Shown piece after piece: positions 13,560-20,894 of a stretch of 27,000 bases of DNA. The position numbers were made by a program, and so were the translations under genes. This DNA comes from a virus: the IMG/VR virus record IMGVR_UViG_3300049489_000573, positions 1 to 27,000 of that record. One strand, 5' to 3'. Position 1 is the first letter of the stretch, and every line of letters starts with the position of its first letter. The notes beneath the pieces were generated by a model. It was not told the DNA's origin. It did no database searches and saw only the letters and a list, made by a program, of their open reading frames with translations.

Positions 13560-14095
13560 CAAGTTTTCAGGTCATGGCTTTTAAATTCAATCAAGAAATA
13601 TTTAAGAAAGTTATGTCGGTTTTCGACAACATAATAGATCAAAATAGCTCGCTCCGTAAGGCGCTGGAAACACAAGGAATCTCTGTTTCTACTTTTCATA
13701 GATACGTGTCCGAAGTACCCGAATGCGGTCAAGCCTACCTTCGCGCCAGCGACATAAGGGCGCATAACTTAGTTGATGAAATTATTGAGATATCCGACAC
13801 GGAACTTGATCCGCAAAGGGCGCGAAACATGATTGACGCAAGAAAATGGGTTGCGTCTAAACTAATGCCTCAAAAATATGGCGATCGGATCGACGTAAAC
13901 GTAACCGCCACCGTCGATTTAAGCGCCGCGTTGTCGGATGCGGTCAAGCGCGCTAAGTTTGTAGTCAATGAAGCGCCGCAACAAATTGAAGTCAATGAAG
14001 ATTATATGCGCCGCGTCACAGATACTGAATCAGCGGAGCGCGAATCAATTCCAGAAAAGACTAGCGAAAAGTTATTTAAGGCATTATTAGAATAA
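13544..14095 (+). CDS. terS: Terminase small subunit (Sf6-type)
   Basis: 183 aa; an internal ATG at 13574 (MAFKFNQEI) would give 173 aa, and neither start has a strong ribosome-binding site. An HTH-like segment lies at about residues 37-60 (LRKALETQGISVSTFHRYVSEVPE). After it come the central helical region and the characteristic RARNMIDARKWVASKLMPQKYGDR block (about 93-116) of Sf6-like small terminases. The C-terminus is acidic and probably binds the large subunit. The protein recognises phage DNA and forms a ring that loads TerL. First gene of the plus-strand late operon; 370 bases separate it from terL. Confidence 0.88.
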   Translation: MYESLTSFQVMAFKFNQEIFKKVMSVFDNIIDQNSSLRKALETQGISVSTFHRYVSEVPECGQAYLRASDIRAHNLVDEIIEISDTELDPQRARNMIDARKWVASKLMPQKYGDRIDVNVTATVDLSAALSDAVKRAKFVVNEAPQQIEVNEDYMRRVTDTESAERESIPEKTSEKLFKALLE

Positions 14096-14111
14096 TTCTA
14101 AGCCCTTAGAA
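14096..14111. promoter_or_regulatory. Perfect 16-bp palindrome after terS
   Basis: TTCTAAG-CC-CTTAGAA starts at the base after the terS stop codon. Its half-site TTCTAAG is the same as the core of the dyad operators at 11850, 11903 and 14247. There is no T-run, so it is more like a protein site than a terminator. Confidence 0.45.
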
Positions 14112-14117
14112 AGACCA

Positions 14118-14141
14118 GGGTAGGGCTAGGGGTAGGGCTAG
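14118..14141. repeat. 12-bp tandem repeat (GGGTAGGGCTAG x2)
   Basis: Two perfect copies just downstream of the palindrome. Similar in composition, but opposite in sense, to the CCTAGTCCTGC tandem repeat at 12564. Within the 370-bp terS-terL gap. Confidence 0.6.
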
Positions 14142-14246
14142 AATTTATCCCGTGTCCTCCCTGTAGCGGTATGGCCGCAAACAAATTATTGCGCTTGCGT
14201 TATATTTTTTTTAAAAAAATTTTTTTGATGAATTTTTATATTTATT

Positions 14247-14262
14247 TTCTAAGAATTTGCCA
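14247..14262 (-). promoter_or_regulatory. Third copy of the dyad element, possible minus-strand promoter
   Basis: 16 bp (TTCTAAGAATTTGCCA) identical to the core of the elements at 11850 and 11903. Read on the minus strand it gives ATGGCA, a 17-base spacer, then TATAAA (14235-14240), a fair sigma70-like promoter aimed leftward through terS. Equally it may be an operator controlling rightward late transcription. It is in an A/T-rich part of the terS-terL gap. Confidence 0.5.
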
Positions 14263-14326
14263 TATTTTTTATTTTCGCGGCTTCAAATCGAATATATGAG
14301 GTTTAAGCCTATCCCCGCCTTCCACA

Positions 14327-14395
14327 CTTTTTACCCTGTTTCCGCTCTTTACGAATCTCTCGCTCTTCACGCTTTTTACCCTGTTTCCGCTCTTT
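14327..14395. repeat. 24-bp direct repeat, 45-bp period, upstream of terL
   Basis: Two identical 24-bp pyrimidine-rich copies (14327-14350 and 14372-14395; core TTACCCTGTTTCCGC), with CTC-rich sequence between them. The pair lies 70-140 bases before the terL start, where packaging recognition sites are often found. The rest of the 14096-14465 gap has no gene that I can support. Confidence 0.7.
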
Positions 14396-14465
14396 GTTCC
14401 GTCCCCCTACTGTCTCTGTATTTTTGAAACTTTACTTTATCTGAGCGAAGCGTAATAAAAGTTTA

Positions 14466-16010
14466 ATGGCTAAAATCGTTTCCCCGTACAGACCTAAAGA
14501 CGAACAGAATTTAATGGCGCACATTTGGGATAAAACCCTTGCGGATGATCCGTTGGCGTTTGTCATGTTTATCTTCCCTTGGGGGAAGAAAGGCACACCG
14601 CTTGAAAAGTTTAAGGGGCCTAGAAAGTGGCAGCGTGAAGAGTTAAACAACATTAAGAATCACATTGCGGCCAATAAAAACTTAATCGCGCAAAAGAAAG
14701 CGCCTTTAGTTTACCAAAGCGCTACAGCTTCAGGGCGGGGTCCAGGTAAGTCTGCGCTTGTTTCTTGGCTGGTGTTGTGGGCAATGAGCACAAGATTAGG
14801 CAGTACGGCCATAGTTACAGCTAATACAGAGAACCAATTAAAAACGAGAACGTGGGCGGAGCTAGGGAAGTGGCACACGCTGGCTTTAAATGGACATTGG
14901 TTTGAAAGGTCGGCGCTGTCACTTAAACCCGCCGAATGGTTTGATGAGGCGCTTAAAAGGGATTTGAAGGTTGATACAGGTTATTACTATGCCAGCGCTC
15001 AATTGTGGAGCGAAGAGAACCCTGATGCGTTTGCTGGGGTTCATAACCATAACGGGATAATAGTTATTTACGATGAGGCGTCAGGTATTCCCGAAGCGAT
15101 TTGGAATGTTACTGAAGGGTTTTTTACAGAGCCGATACTTGATAGGTACTGGTTTGTTTTTTCTAATCCGCGAAGGAACACAGGGAGCTTCTTTGAGTGT
15201 TTTCATCGGTTCAGGGATTATTGGCGGAGAAGAAATTTAGACTCTAGGGATGTAGAGGGGACAGACAAAAACGTCTTAAATCAGATCATATCGAAACACG
15301 GGTTGGATTCAGATCCAGCAAGGATAGAGGTTTTAGGTCAATTTCCAAATACCGGAGATAGGCAATTCATAAGTAGGGATATCGTAGCGGCGGCAAGGCA
15401 GCGTGAGACTGAAGAAGATCAGTGGGCGCCTTTGATCATGGGTGTTGATCCAGCAAGGTTCGGAGATGATAGCACAGTGATTTGTTTTAGACAGGGGAGG
15501 AACGGGAGAGTCATCCCACACAAGAGGCTAAAGGGAGCGGATAACATGGCGGTGGCTAATGAGTGTGCGTTTCTCATTCAAAAATATAACCCAGACGCGG
15601 TTTGTATTGACGCCGGAAACGGAACAGGAATCATAGATAGATTAAGAGAGATGAAGTATAAAGTGCATGAGGTTTGGTTCGGACACGCCTCTCCTGAGCA
15701 AGAATACTCAAACTACAGAACGTACATTTGGGCTAAGATGCGAGATTGGCTTGGAGGGGGGTGCATTGAAAACAATCAAGAGTTAGTAGATGATTTAGTG
15801 GCGGTCGAATATAAATTCATGGGGGTTACAGATAAGTTAAGGCTTGAGACGAAAGAGGAGTTAAAAGCGCGTGGGTTTAGTAGTCCTGATTTTGCTGATG
15901 CTTTTGCTTGTACTTTTGCCGTCAATGTAGCTAGAAAAGATTTGAATGTGGCGGCGGGGAGAAGGAAAAACCACGTCGCAAGGGATTTAGATTATAACTT
16001 TTTTGGATAA
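14466..16010 (+). CDS. terL: Terminase large subunit
   Basis: 514 aa. ATPase domain: Walker A-like G90-R-G-P-G-K-S96, Walker B IIVIYDE ending D203-E204, and the coupling motif S233-N-P. Nuclease domain, RNase H-like: D328 (MGVDPARFGDDST), D382 (CIDAGNGTG) and D478 (SSPDFADAF). All catalytic residues are present. It packages DNA into proheads through the portal and cuts concatemers. The start ATG has only a weak upstream GAGCGAAG. The 3' end (codons for the last eight residues plus the stop) is duplicated immediately downstream. Confidence 0.95.
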   Translation: MAKIVSPYRPKDEQNLMAHIWDKTLADDPLAFVMFIFPWGKKGTPLEKFKGPRKWQREELNNIKNHIAANKNLIAQKKAPLVYQSATASGRGPGKSALVSWLVLWAMSTRLGSTAIVTANTENQLKTRTWAELGKWHTLALNGHWFERSALSLKPAEWFDEALKRDLKVDTGYYYASAQLWSEENPDAFAGVHNHNGIIVIYDEASGIPEAIWNVTEGFFTEPILDRYWFVFSNPRRNTGSFFECFHRFRDYWRRRNLDSRDVEGTDKNVLNQIISKHGLDSDPARIEVLGQFPNTGDRQFISRDIVAAARQRETEEDQWAPLIMGVDPARFGDDSTVICFRQGRNGRVIPHKRLKGADNMAVANECAFLIQKYNPDAVCIDAGNGTGIIDRLREMKYKVHEVWFGHASPEQEYSNYRTYIWAKMRDWLGGGCIENNQELVDDLVAVEYKFMGVTDKLRLETKEELKARGFSSPDFADAFACTFAVNVARKDLNVAAGRRKNHVARDLDYNFFG

Positions 16011-16039
16011 CAGATTTAGATTATAACTTTTTTGGATAA
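15984..16039 (+). repeat. 27-bp tandem duplication of the terL 3' end
   Basis: The last 27 bases of terL, including TAA (15984-16010), are repeated exactly at 16013-16039, separated by CA. The second copy is non-coding and runs into AAGGAG, the ribosome-binding site of the next gene. This looks like a recent slippage or recombination event. Confidence 0.9.
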
Positions 16040-16050
16040 GGAGATTCAAT

Positions 16051-16287
16051 ATGCCTAAATTTTTCGCTCAAGCCTTCGCTGGAAAAGCCGTAGCTGTTGC
16101 TCCCCCCACACCCACAGTTCCACTCCCCCCACCCACACCCGAAGAAGATCCAGAAACACAGAAGAAGATAGATAAAGCGCAAGAAGCTGCAAGAAGACCG
16201 AGAGGTCAAGCAGCAACACTGTTGACGGGCGGAAGCGGCGATATCAGTTCTGTCAGCAGCGCAAGAAAAACGCTTTTAGGGGCTTAA
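16051..16287 (+). CDS. Small proline-rich head-associated protein
   Basis: 78 aa after AAGGAGATTCAAT. A proline/threonine-rich segment (about 18-32, PPTPTVPLPPPTPEEDP) is followed by a charged helix and a C-terminal ARRPRGQAATLLTGG...ARKTLLGA motif. Small proteins ending in this type of (RG)xATLLTG...ARKTLLGA sequence are common between terminase and portal genes of podoviruses; the role is not established. It ends directly at the portal start (TAA-ATG). Confidence 0.7.
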   Translation: MPKFFAQAFAGKAVAVAPPTPTVPLPPPTPEEDPETQKKIDKAQEAARRPRGQAATLLTGGSGDISSVSSARKTLLGA

Positions 16288-17907
16288 ATGAATAAGCAAG
16301 AAACGAACAAAGCAGAAGAGATTCTAAGCGATTTAAATCGGATGGTGAGCGGTAGATGTGTGTGGGAATCCCATTGGAACGAGATTGCTCAAAGAATCCT
16401 CCCAGCGCAAGCTGACACTTTTGCAAGAGGATCTTTCAGAAACGCTGGACAGAAAAACACGCAGTTAGTTTTTGATGCAACAGCCGGAGTCGCGCTTTCT
16501 CGTTTCTCTGCTATACTGGATTCACTTTTAACGCCGAGGAATCAAACGTGGCATAGGGTGAAAGCAAGCGATCCGAAGCTAAATAAAAACCGTGAAGTGA
16601 GCCTGTGGTTTGAAGAAGTCAATCGTCAACTTCTTATGCACCGATACGCGCCTAAAGCGAATTTTGCTTCTCAAAACCAACAGAACTATAAAAGTTTAGG
16701 CGCTTTTGGAACGGGATGTTTGTTCGTTGATAACCTTCAGGGCGGAAAAGGTTTGAGATATAGGAACGTGCATTTAGGTGAAATATATTTTGAGGAGAAC
16801 CATCAAGGCATCGTAGATCACGCGATAAGGCATTTTCCTTTAACCGCACGTCAAGCGGTTCAGATGTTCCAAGATAGCTGCCCTGAAGAAATTAAAAACG
16901 CGCTAGCAAGTAGTCCCGATAAAGAATTTTATTTTGCTCATTGTGTGAAGCCTAATAAAGAGATGATGTACGGGAGAGAGGACTACAGGGGTATGCCTTT
17001 TTCTTCATATTATGTTTCTGTAGAAACTAAAAAGAAAGTGGCTGAGGGCGGTTTTCAAACTTTCCCCTACGCGATTTCTAGGTATGAGCAAGCTCCAGGT
17101 GAAGTTTATGGCCGTGGCCCAGCAATGGAGGTTTTGCCAGCGATCAAAACACTAAACGAACAAAAGAAGACAATGCTCAAGCAAGGTCACAGGGCAGTTG
17201 ATCCGGTGCTACTAGCGCACGACGATGGGATAGTAGACACTTTTTCCATGAAGCCAGGATCTATCAATTCAGGCGGAGTTACTGCTGATGGGAGAACGTT
17301 GGTTCACGCGCTACCTGTCGGCAATATATCAATGGGAAAAGAGATGATGGAAGAAGAAAGAAAGCTCATTAATGACGCTTTTTTAGTCACTATCTTTCAG
17401 ATACTAATAGACACTCCGCAAATGACAGCTACTGAAGTGATGGAGAGGACCAGAGAGAAAGGTATCCTTCTTGCGCCGACTATCGGGCGGCAACAGTCAG
17501 AGTATCTTGGTCCGATGATTGAAAGAGAGATTGATCTTCTTTCAAGACAAGGCATTTTACCACCTATGCCTCAGATGCTTTTAGAAGCTAAAGGTGAGTA
17601 CACGATTCAATATGATTCTCCGCTATCAAGAGCACAGCGAGCAGAAGAAGCAGCGGGTGTGATGCGATCCATAGAGATGACGCTTAATGTTGTGAATGTG
17701 ACTCAAAACATGGAACCGCTTGATTTTTATGACTGGGATACTATAGTCCCAGAAGTGAATGAAATTAATGCTGTTCCCGCCCGATGGATGAGAGATATCG
17801 AAGCGGTTAAAGCAATTAGAGAAGGAAGAGCTGAACAGATGCAAGCACAGCAGACAATTCAAGCGGCTCCAGCGGCGGCGGCTATGGTAAAGGCAATTAA
17901 GAAATAG
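16288..17907 (+). CDS. Head-to-tail connector / portal protein (T7 gp8-like)
   Basis: 539 aa, the usual length for the podoviral head-to-tail connecting protein family. Recognised segments: the N-terminal SGRCVWESHWNEIAQRILP, the TAGVALSRFSAILDSLLTPRNQTWH block, YKSLGAFGTGCLFVDN, AISRYEQAPGEVYGRGPAMEVLPAIKTLNEQKK, and the stem/crown region with TATEVMERTREKGILLAPTIGRQQSEYLGPMIEREI. The C-terminus is Ala/Gln-rich. It forms the dodecameric ring through which TerL pumps DNA and to which the tail tubular proteins attach. No gap from the gene before it. Confidence 0.93.
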   Translation: MNKQETNKAEEILSDLNRMVSGRCVWESHWNEIAQRILPAQADTFARGSFRNAGQKNTQLVFDATAGVALSRFSAILDSLLTPRNQTWHRVKASDPKLNKNREVSLWFEEVNRQLLMHRYAPKANFASQNQQNYKSLGAFGTGCLFVDNLQGGKGLRYRNVHLGEIYFEENHQGIVDHAIRHFPLTARQAVQMFQDSCPEEIKNALASSPDKEFYFAHCVKPNKEMMYGREDYRGMPFSSYYVSVETKKKVAEGGFQTFPYAISRYEQAPGEVYGRGPAMEVLPAIKTLNEQKKTMLKQGHRAVDPVLLAHDDGIVDTFSMKPGSINSGGVTADGRTLVHALPVGNISMGKEMMEEERKLINDAFLVTIFQILIDTPQMTATEVMERTREKGILLAPTIGRQQSEYLGPMIEREIDLLSRQGILPPMPQMLLEAKGEYTIQYDSPLSRAQRAEEAAGVMRSIEMTLNVVNVTQNMEPLDFYDWDTIVPEVNEINAVPARWMRDIEAVKAIREGRAEQMQAQQTIQAAPAAAAMVKAIKK

Positions 17908-17910
17908 TTT

Positions 17911-18192
17911 ATGCACGATTTTGATTTAGATGAGAAAACTAAGAAGACGCGGGATTTCTTATTTTCTAGGCAGCAAGCCTATCAACAGGTTTTCAATGAA
18001 GAGAGCGTTTTCGTGAAGACTTTGATGGAGGATCTTGCTAAATTTTGCAGGGCTAATGATTCAGCTTTTCACGCTGATGCGAGAATACACGCTACGCTTG
18101 AAGGCAGAAGAGAAGTGTGGTTAAGAATACAGAACCACTTAAAGCTGAAGCCTGAAGAGCTTTGGGAAAAATATAACGGGGGTAGAAAATGA
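17911..18192 (+). CDS. Bbp19-like phage protein
   Basis: 93 aa with aromatic and charged residues in the Bbp19-like order: a basic N-terminus with FLFSRQQAYQQVF, then VKTLMEDLAKFCRANDSAFH, then LEGRREVWLRIQNHLKLKPEELW. This domain is known from Bordetella podovirus BPP-1 and related phages, usually between portal and scaffold; its function is unclear (probably virion assembly). Its last codons overlap the next ATG (ATGA at 18189). Confidence 0.7.
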   Translation: MHDFDLDEKTKKTRDFLFSRQQAYQQVFNEESVFVKTLMEDLAKFCRANDSAFHADARIHATLEGRREVWLRIQNHLKLKPEELWEKYNGGRK

Positions 18193-19022
18193 GCGGCGCT
18201 GGAGAAGGAACAGGAACAGGAACAGGAACAGGAACAGGAACAGGAACAGGAACAGGAACAGGAACAGGAACAGGAGATTGGGTTTCTTCGCTCTCCCCAG
18301 AAATGCAAGGCTATGTAGGTAACAAGGGTTTTAAAGATCCAGGGATGGTAGTTGAATCGTATAAAAACTTAGAAAAATTAATGGGCGCTCCGAAGGAAAG
18401 ATTGCTCACTCTCCCAGAAAAAGCAGATGACTCCGCCGGATGGAACCAAGTTTTTGAAAAACTAGGAAGGCCAAAAGAGGCTAAAGAGTACGGCATTGAG
18501 GCTCCAGAAGGTTCAGATAAGGCGTTTGCTGAATGGGCAAAAAGCACTTTCTTTGAAGCGGGACTAACTAAAGCCCAAGCTGAAAAACTCGCAGCTAAGT
18601 GGGGTGAGTTTTCAAAAGGGTCTTTAGACGCGCAAGAGAATAGTAAGAAGGAAGCTATCGTTAAGGATGATCAAGCTTTGAGGGCTGAATGGGGTGCTGA
18701 TTTTGAGAAGAATAATGCTTTAGCGGATACGGCTATGCAGGCTTTTGGGTTAAGTACAGAGACACTTGTTAAGCTCAGAGATGCGATGGGGTTCTCAGGC
18801 GCAATGAAGTTTCTTCAACAGTTAGGATCTAAAGTTGGAGAAGCACAGTTCATGAGTGGAAACGGATCAAGCGGTTTCAATGGGGCTATGACTCCTAATC
18901 AGGCTATCGCTAGAATCCAAGCGCTGAAGACGGATCCTGATTTTACTAGGAAATATCTTGAAGGCAGGATCGAACAAAGAGACGAAATGGCGCGTTTGCA
19001 CAGCATAGCTTACGGCGCTTGA
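18189..19022 (+). CDS. Probable scaffolding protein with a Gly-Thr repeat N-terminus
   Basis: 277 aa. Position (between Bbp19-like and capsid genes), high charge and helical content (FAEWAKSTFFEAGLTKAQAEKLAAKWGEFSKG; DPDFTRKYLEGRIEQRDEM) fit phage scaffolding proteins, which shape the procapsid and are then lost. The N-terminus has eleven Gly-Thr dipeptides made by an 11-unit GGAACA repeat, followed by a short conserved-looking start (WVSSLSPEMQGYVGNKGFKDPGMVVESYKNLEKLMG). That segment matches the common phage YVxNKGxxxxxxxVxSYxxxEKxxG pattern, with KERLLTLPEK after it. The Gly-Thr run is probably a flexible arm. Confidence 0.75.
   Translation: MSGAGEGTGTGTGTGTGTGTGTGTGTGTGDWVSSLSPEMQGYVGNKGFKDPGMVVESYKNLEKLMGAPKERLLTLPEKADDSAGWNQVFEKLGRPKEAKEYGIEAPEGSDKAFAEWAKSTFFEAGLTKAQAEKLAAKWGEFSKGSLDAQENSKKEAIVKDDQALRAEWGADFEKNNALADTAMQAFGLSTETLVKLRDAMGFSGAMKFLQQLGSKVGEAQFMSGNGSSGFNGAMTPNQAIARIQALKTDPDFTRKYLEGRIEQRDEMARLHSIAYGA
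18207..18272 (+). repeat. GGAACA hexanucleotide microsatellite, 11 units
   Basis: Eleven perfect 6-bp copies near the start of the scaffold gene. Because the unit is six bases, gain or loss keeps the reading frame and only changes the length of the Gly-Thr arm. Perfect identity suggests recent or ongoing slippage. Confidence 0.95.
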
Positions 19023-19208
19023 CAGTTTTTAAAGATCATGATGCTATTTAGTTCATACTGATTTTTTAGGTAAGCTAGTAAGGCCCTAAATGACACGCGG
19101 AAAGACGCGCCTCTCAGCCTTGGGGATAAAGGCAGAAGCAAGCCCTGTGTAGTTTGCAGATAAGCTCTTCGCAAAACATGTTTAATAAACATAATTTTGG
19201 AGGACGCA
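19023..19208 (+). promoter_or_regulatory. Capsid leader region with several hairpins
   Basis: A 186-bp gap, the largest inside the virion operon. It contains CGCG/CGCG and GCCTT/AAGGC hairpin arms (about 19098-19140) and, next to the capsid ribosome-binding site, ATGTTT-AAT-AAACAT (19178-19192). There is no long T-run for a terminator. It may hold a promoter or an RNA structure that raises capsid expression. Minus-strand frames here are not credible genes. Confidence 0.35.
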
Positions 19209-20096
19209 ATGTCTGTAAATCTCCCGTCTTTATATGGTCAGCAGTTCGCTACTAACGTACAACTACTTCTTCAACAGAAAGGTTCAAAACTACGTCAAGC
19301 CGTCATGAGCGGTTCACACGTAGGGAAACAAGCTTCTCCTGTTGATCAGATCGGATCAGTTGAGATGCAGTCTGTATCCACCCGTTTCGCTCCTATGAGC
19401 AGGGTTGACGCTGCTGTGGATCGCCGATGGGTATTCCCCTCTGATTGGGATCTCCCACAATTGATTGACTCTTTCGATAAGCTTCGATTGCTTACTGATC
19501 CAACTTCTTCTTACGTTCAAAACGCGGTTTATGCTGCTGGACGAAAGATGGACGCGCTGATCATTGCGGCTTTGTTGGGCACTTCAAAAACAGGTGAAAG
19601 CGGATCTACTTCTACTGTGCTTCCTTCTGCTCAAAAAATTGCAGTGGGTTTTGGCGCTGCTGCTGATGTGGGTTTGTCTGTAGCTAAACTTAGAGAAGCA
19701 AAACGTTTGCTTATGAAAGCTAACGTGGACATCGAGAATGATCCTCTGTTTATCGCGGTAGGAGCGGATCAGCACGATAATCTTCTAGCCGAAGCTCAAG
19801 TCATTTCTCTCGATTTTAACGAGAAGCCTGTTCTAGCTGAAGGAAAGATTACTCGTTTCTTGGGAATCAACTTCATTCACACTGAGCTTTCTAACTCTAC
19901 TCTTGTAGCGGGTGATGCCACTATTCCTGTATGGGCTAAGAGCGGCGCATATCTAGGCTTGTGGAATGATATTTCCACGGATATCTCTCAGCGAAAAGAC
20001 TTACAAAGTTTACCTTGGCAGGCATACTGCTACATGACAGCAGGTGCTACTCGCTTGGAAGAAACTAAAGTAATTCAAATCGCTTGTAACGTTTAA
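19209..20096 (+). CDS. Major capsid protein
   Basis: 295 aa from ATG 19209, chosen because GGAGG stands 5 bases upstream; a TTG four codons earlier overlaps that ribosome-binding site. The fold is HK97-like: an N-terminal arm with repeated Gln (LYGQQFATNVQLLLQQKGSKL), SVSTRFAPMSRVDAAVDRRWVFPSDWDLPQLIDSFDKLRLL, a P-domain helix (VAKLREAKRLLMKANVD), and a C-terminal beta-rich region ending with the capsid-like SLPWQAYCYMTAGATRLEETKVIQI. This is the Phage_capsid_2-type family of podoviruses. Its codons look well adapted (few rare codons), as expected for the most abundant virion protein. Confidence 0.88.
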   Translation: MSVNLPSLYGQQFATNVQLLLQQKGSKLRQAVMSGSHVGKQASPVDQIGSVEMQSVSTRFAPMSRVDAAVDRRWVFPSDWDLPQLIDSFDKLRLLTDPTSSYVQNAVYAAGRKMDALIIAALLGTSKTGESGSTSTVLPSAQKIAVGFGAAADVGLSVAKLREAKRLLMKANVDIENDPLFIAVGADQHDNLLAEAQVISLDFNEKPVLAEGKITRFLGINFIHTELSNSTLVAGDATIPVWAKSGAYLGLWNDISTDISQRKDLQSLPWQAYCYMTAGATRLEETKVIQIACNV

Positions 20097-20115
20097 TAGT
20101 TAAAGGAGAATAAAA

Positions 20116-20613
20116 ATGGCTGTTGCAAATACAAAGTCTAATCACATCACTAACGCGGATGCAGATCCGGTAGTGTTAGTCAATTCAATCGAAAACGGAG
20201 GCTTCGTTCGTGAAGCAGCGGGAACAGTTGAAACTCTCGCCGCTGATGACGCTCTTTCTGTTTACCGATTATGCCGAGTACCATCGAACGCACGTATATC
20301 TTCAATTCTTTTAGCAAGTGATGCGATTACGGGCGCTTCTGCTTCTGACGTTGGCGTTTATCAGACAGCGGCTAACGGCGGAGCAGCGGTAGATGATGAC
20401 TTCTTCGCGACTAACGTTGATATCAGTTCAGCTATCGCTTTCACTGAAGTTTTGTTGGAAGCTACTGCTACTGATATCGCTAAATGCGATATGCCTTTAT
20501 GGGAGCTACTGGGTTTGAGTGCAGATTCAAAGCGTGATTACGACATTTGCGTAACTGTAAATGACGTAACCGCCGCTGGCACTATTTCCATGAAAGTAAA
20601 ATACGTGGTCTAA
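20116..20613 (+). CDS. Probable head decoration/cement protein
   Basis: 165 aa with a strong AAAGGAGAATAAAA ribosome-binding site 19 bases after the capsid stop. Beta-rich and acidic; the middle holds VSxxYRLCRVPSNARISSILLASDAITG and DVGVYQTAANGGAAVDDDFFATNVDIS, a pattern often seen in the gene directly after the capsid gene in podoviruses and siphoviruses. The position before a strong terminator suggests high expression with the capsid protein. A decoration role is inferred from context, not from a characterised homologue. Confidence 0.65.
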   Translation: MAVANTKSNHITNADADPVVLVNSIENGGFVREAAGTVETLAADDALSVYRLCRVPSNARISSILLASDAITGASASDVGVYQTAANGGAAVDDDFFATNVDISSAIAFTEVLLEATATDIAKCDMPLWELLGLSADSKRDYDICVTVNDVTAAGTISMKVKYVV

Positions 20614-20622
20614 TGTTCCAAG

Positions 20623-20664
20623 AAGAGCGGGGTGAGAACGGAAGCTCACTCCGCTTTTCTTTTA
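20623..20664 (+). terminator. Rho-independent terminator after the capsid/decoration genes
   Basis: Stem AGCGGGGTGAG (20626-20636) pairs with CTCACTCCGCT (20645-20655), 11 bp with one G-U, plus three more outer A/G-T pairs. The loop is 8 bases, and TTTTCTTTTATTT follows. It should limit expression of the downstream tail genes compared with the capsid. Confidence 0.85.
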
Positions 20665-20693
20665 TTTAGTGCTTAGTTAAAGGAGAAAATACA

Positions 20694-20879
20694 ATGGCTA
20701 ACAGATACTACGGTTTAGATAGAGGACATCAAGGCTACGTCAGTGAAGATTCATCTACCACGTCTAAAGATGTTGAAGTGGTTGTGGATCTCTCGGCCAA
20801 TATGCTTAAGAGCGAAGTTATCATAAAGTTACAAGAGATTATTAACTACATTGTAAAAGGAAACTGGCCTCCCGCTTGA
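20694..20879 (+). CDS. Small conserved-type phage protein (61 aa)
   Basis: TTAAAGGAGAAAATACA precedes the ATG. Acidic; begins with an aromatic/basic motif (NRYYGLDRGHQGYVSED), then STTSKDVEVVVDLSANMLKSEVIIKLQEI and an Asn-Trp-Pro-Pro end. Small proteins with this start and a GNWPPA-like end occur in podovirus structural operons. Possibly a minor virion component; function unknown. Confidence 0.65.
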   Translation: MANRYYGLDRGHQGYVSEDSSTTSKDVEVVVDLSANMLKSEVIIKLQEIINYIVKGNWPPA

Positions 20880-20894
20880 TAAAAAGGAGATTCT

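Noticed and set aside
13298-13765. Long minus-strand frame of 155 codons
   Set aside because: Most of it is antisense to terS. Only the last 36 codons, after a strong ribosome-binding site at the ATG at 13408, look real, and those are annotated separately.
14327-14395. Direct repeat considered as phage attachment or IS ends
   Set aside because: Same orientation, only 45 bp apart, no integrase or transposase in the window.
19098-19170. Hairpins considered as a tRNA or known riboswitch
   Set aside because: No cloverleaf, anticodon stem or CCA end can be built, and no known riboswitch core is recognised.
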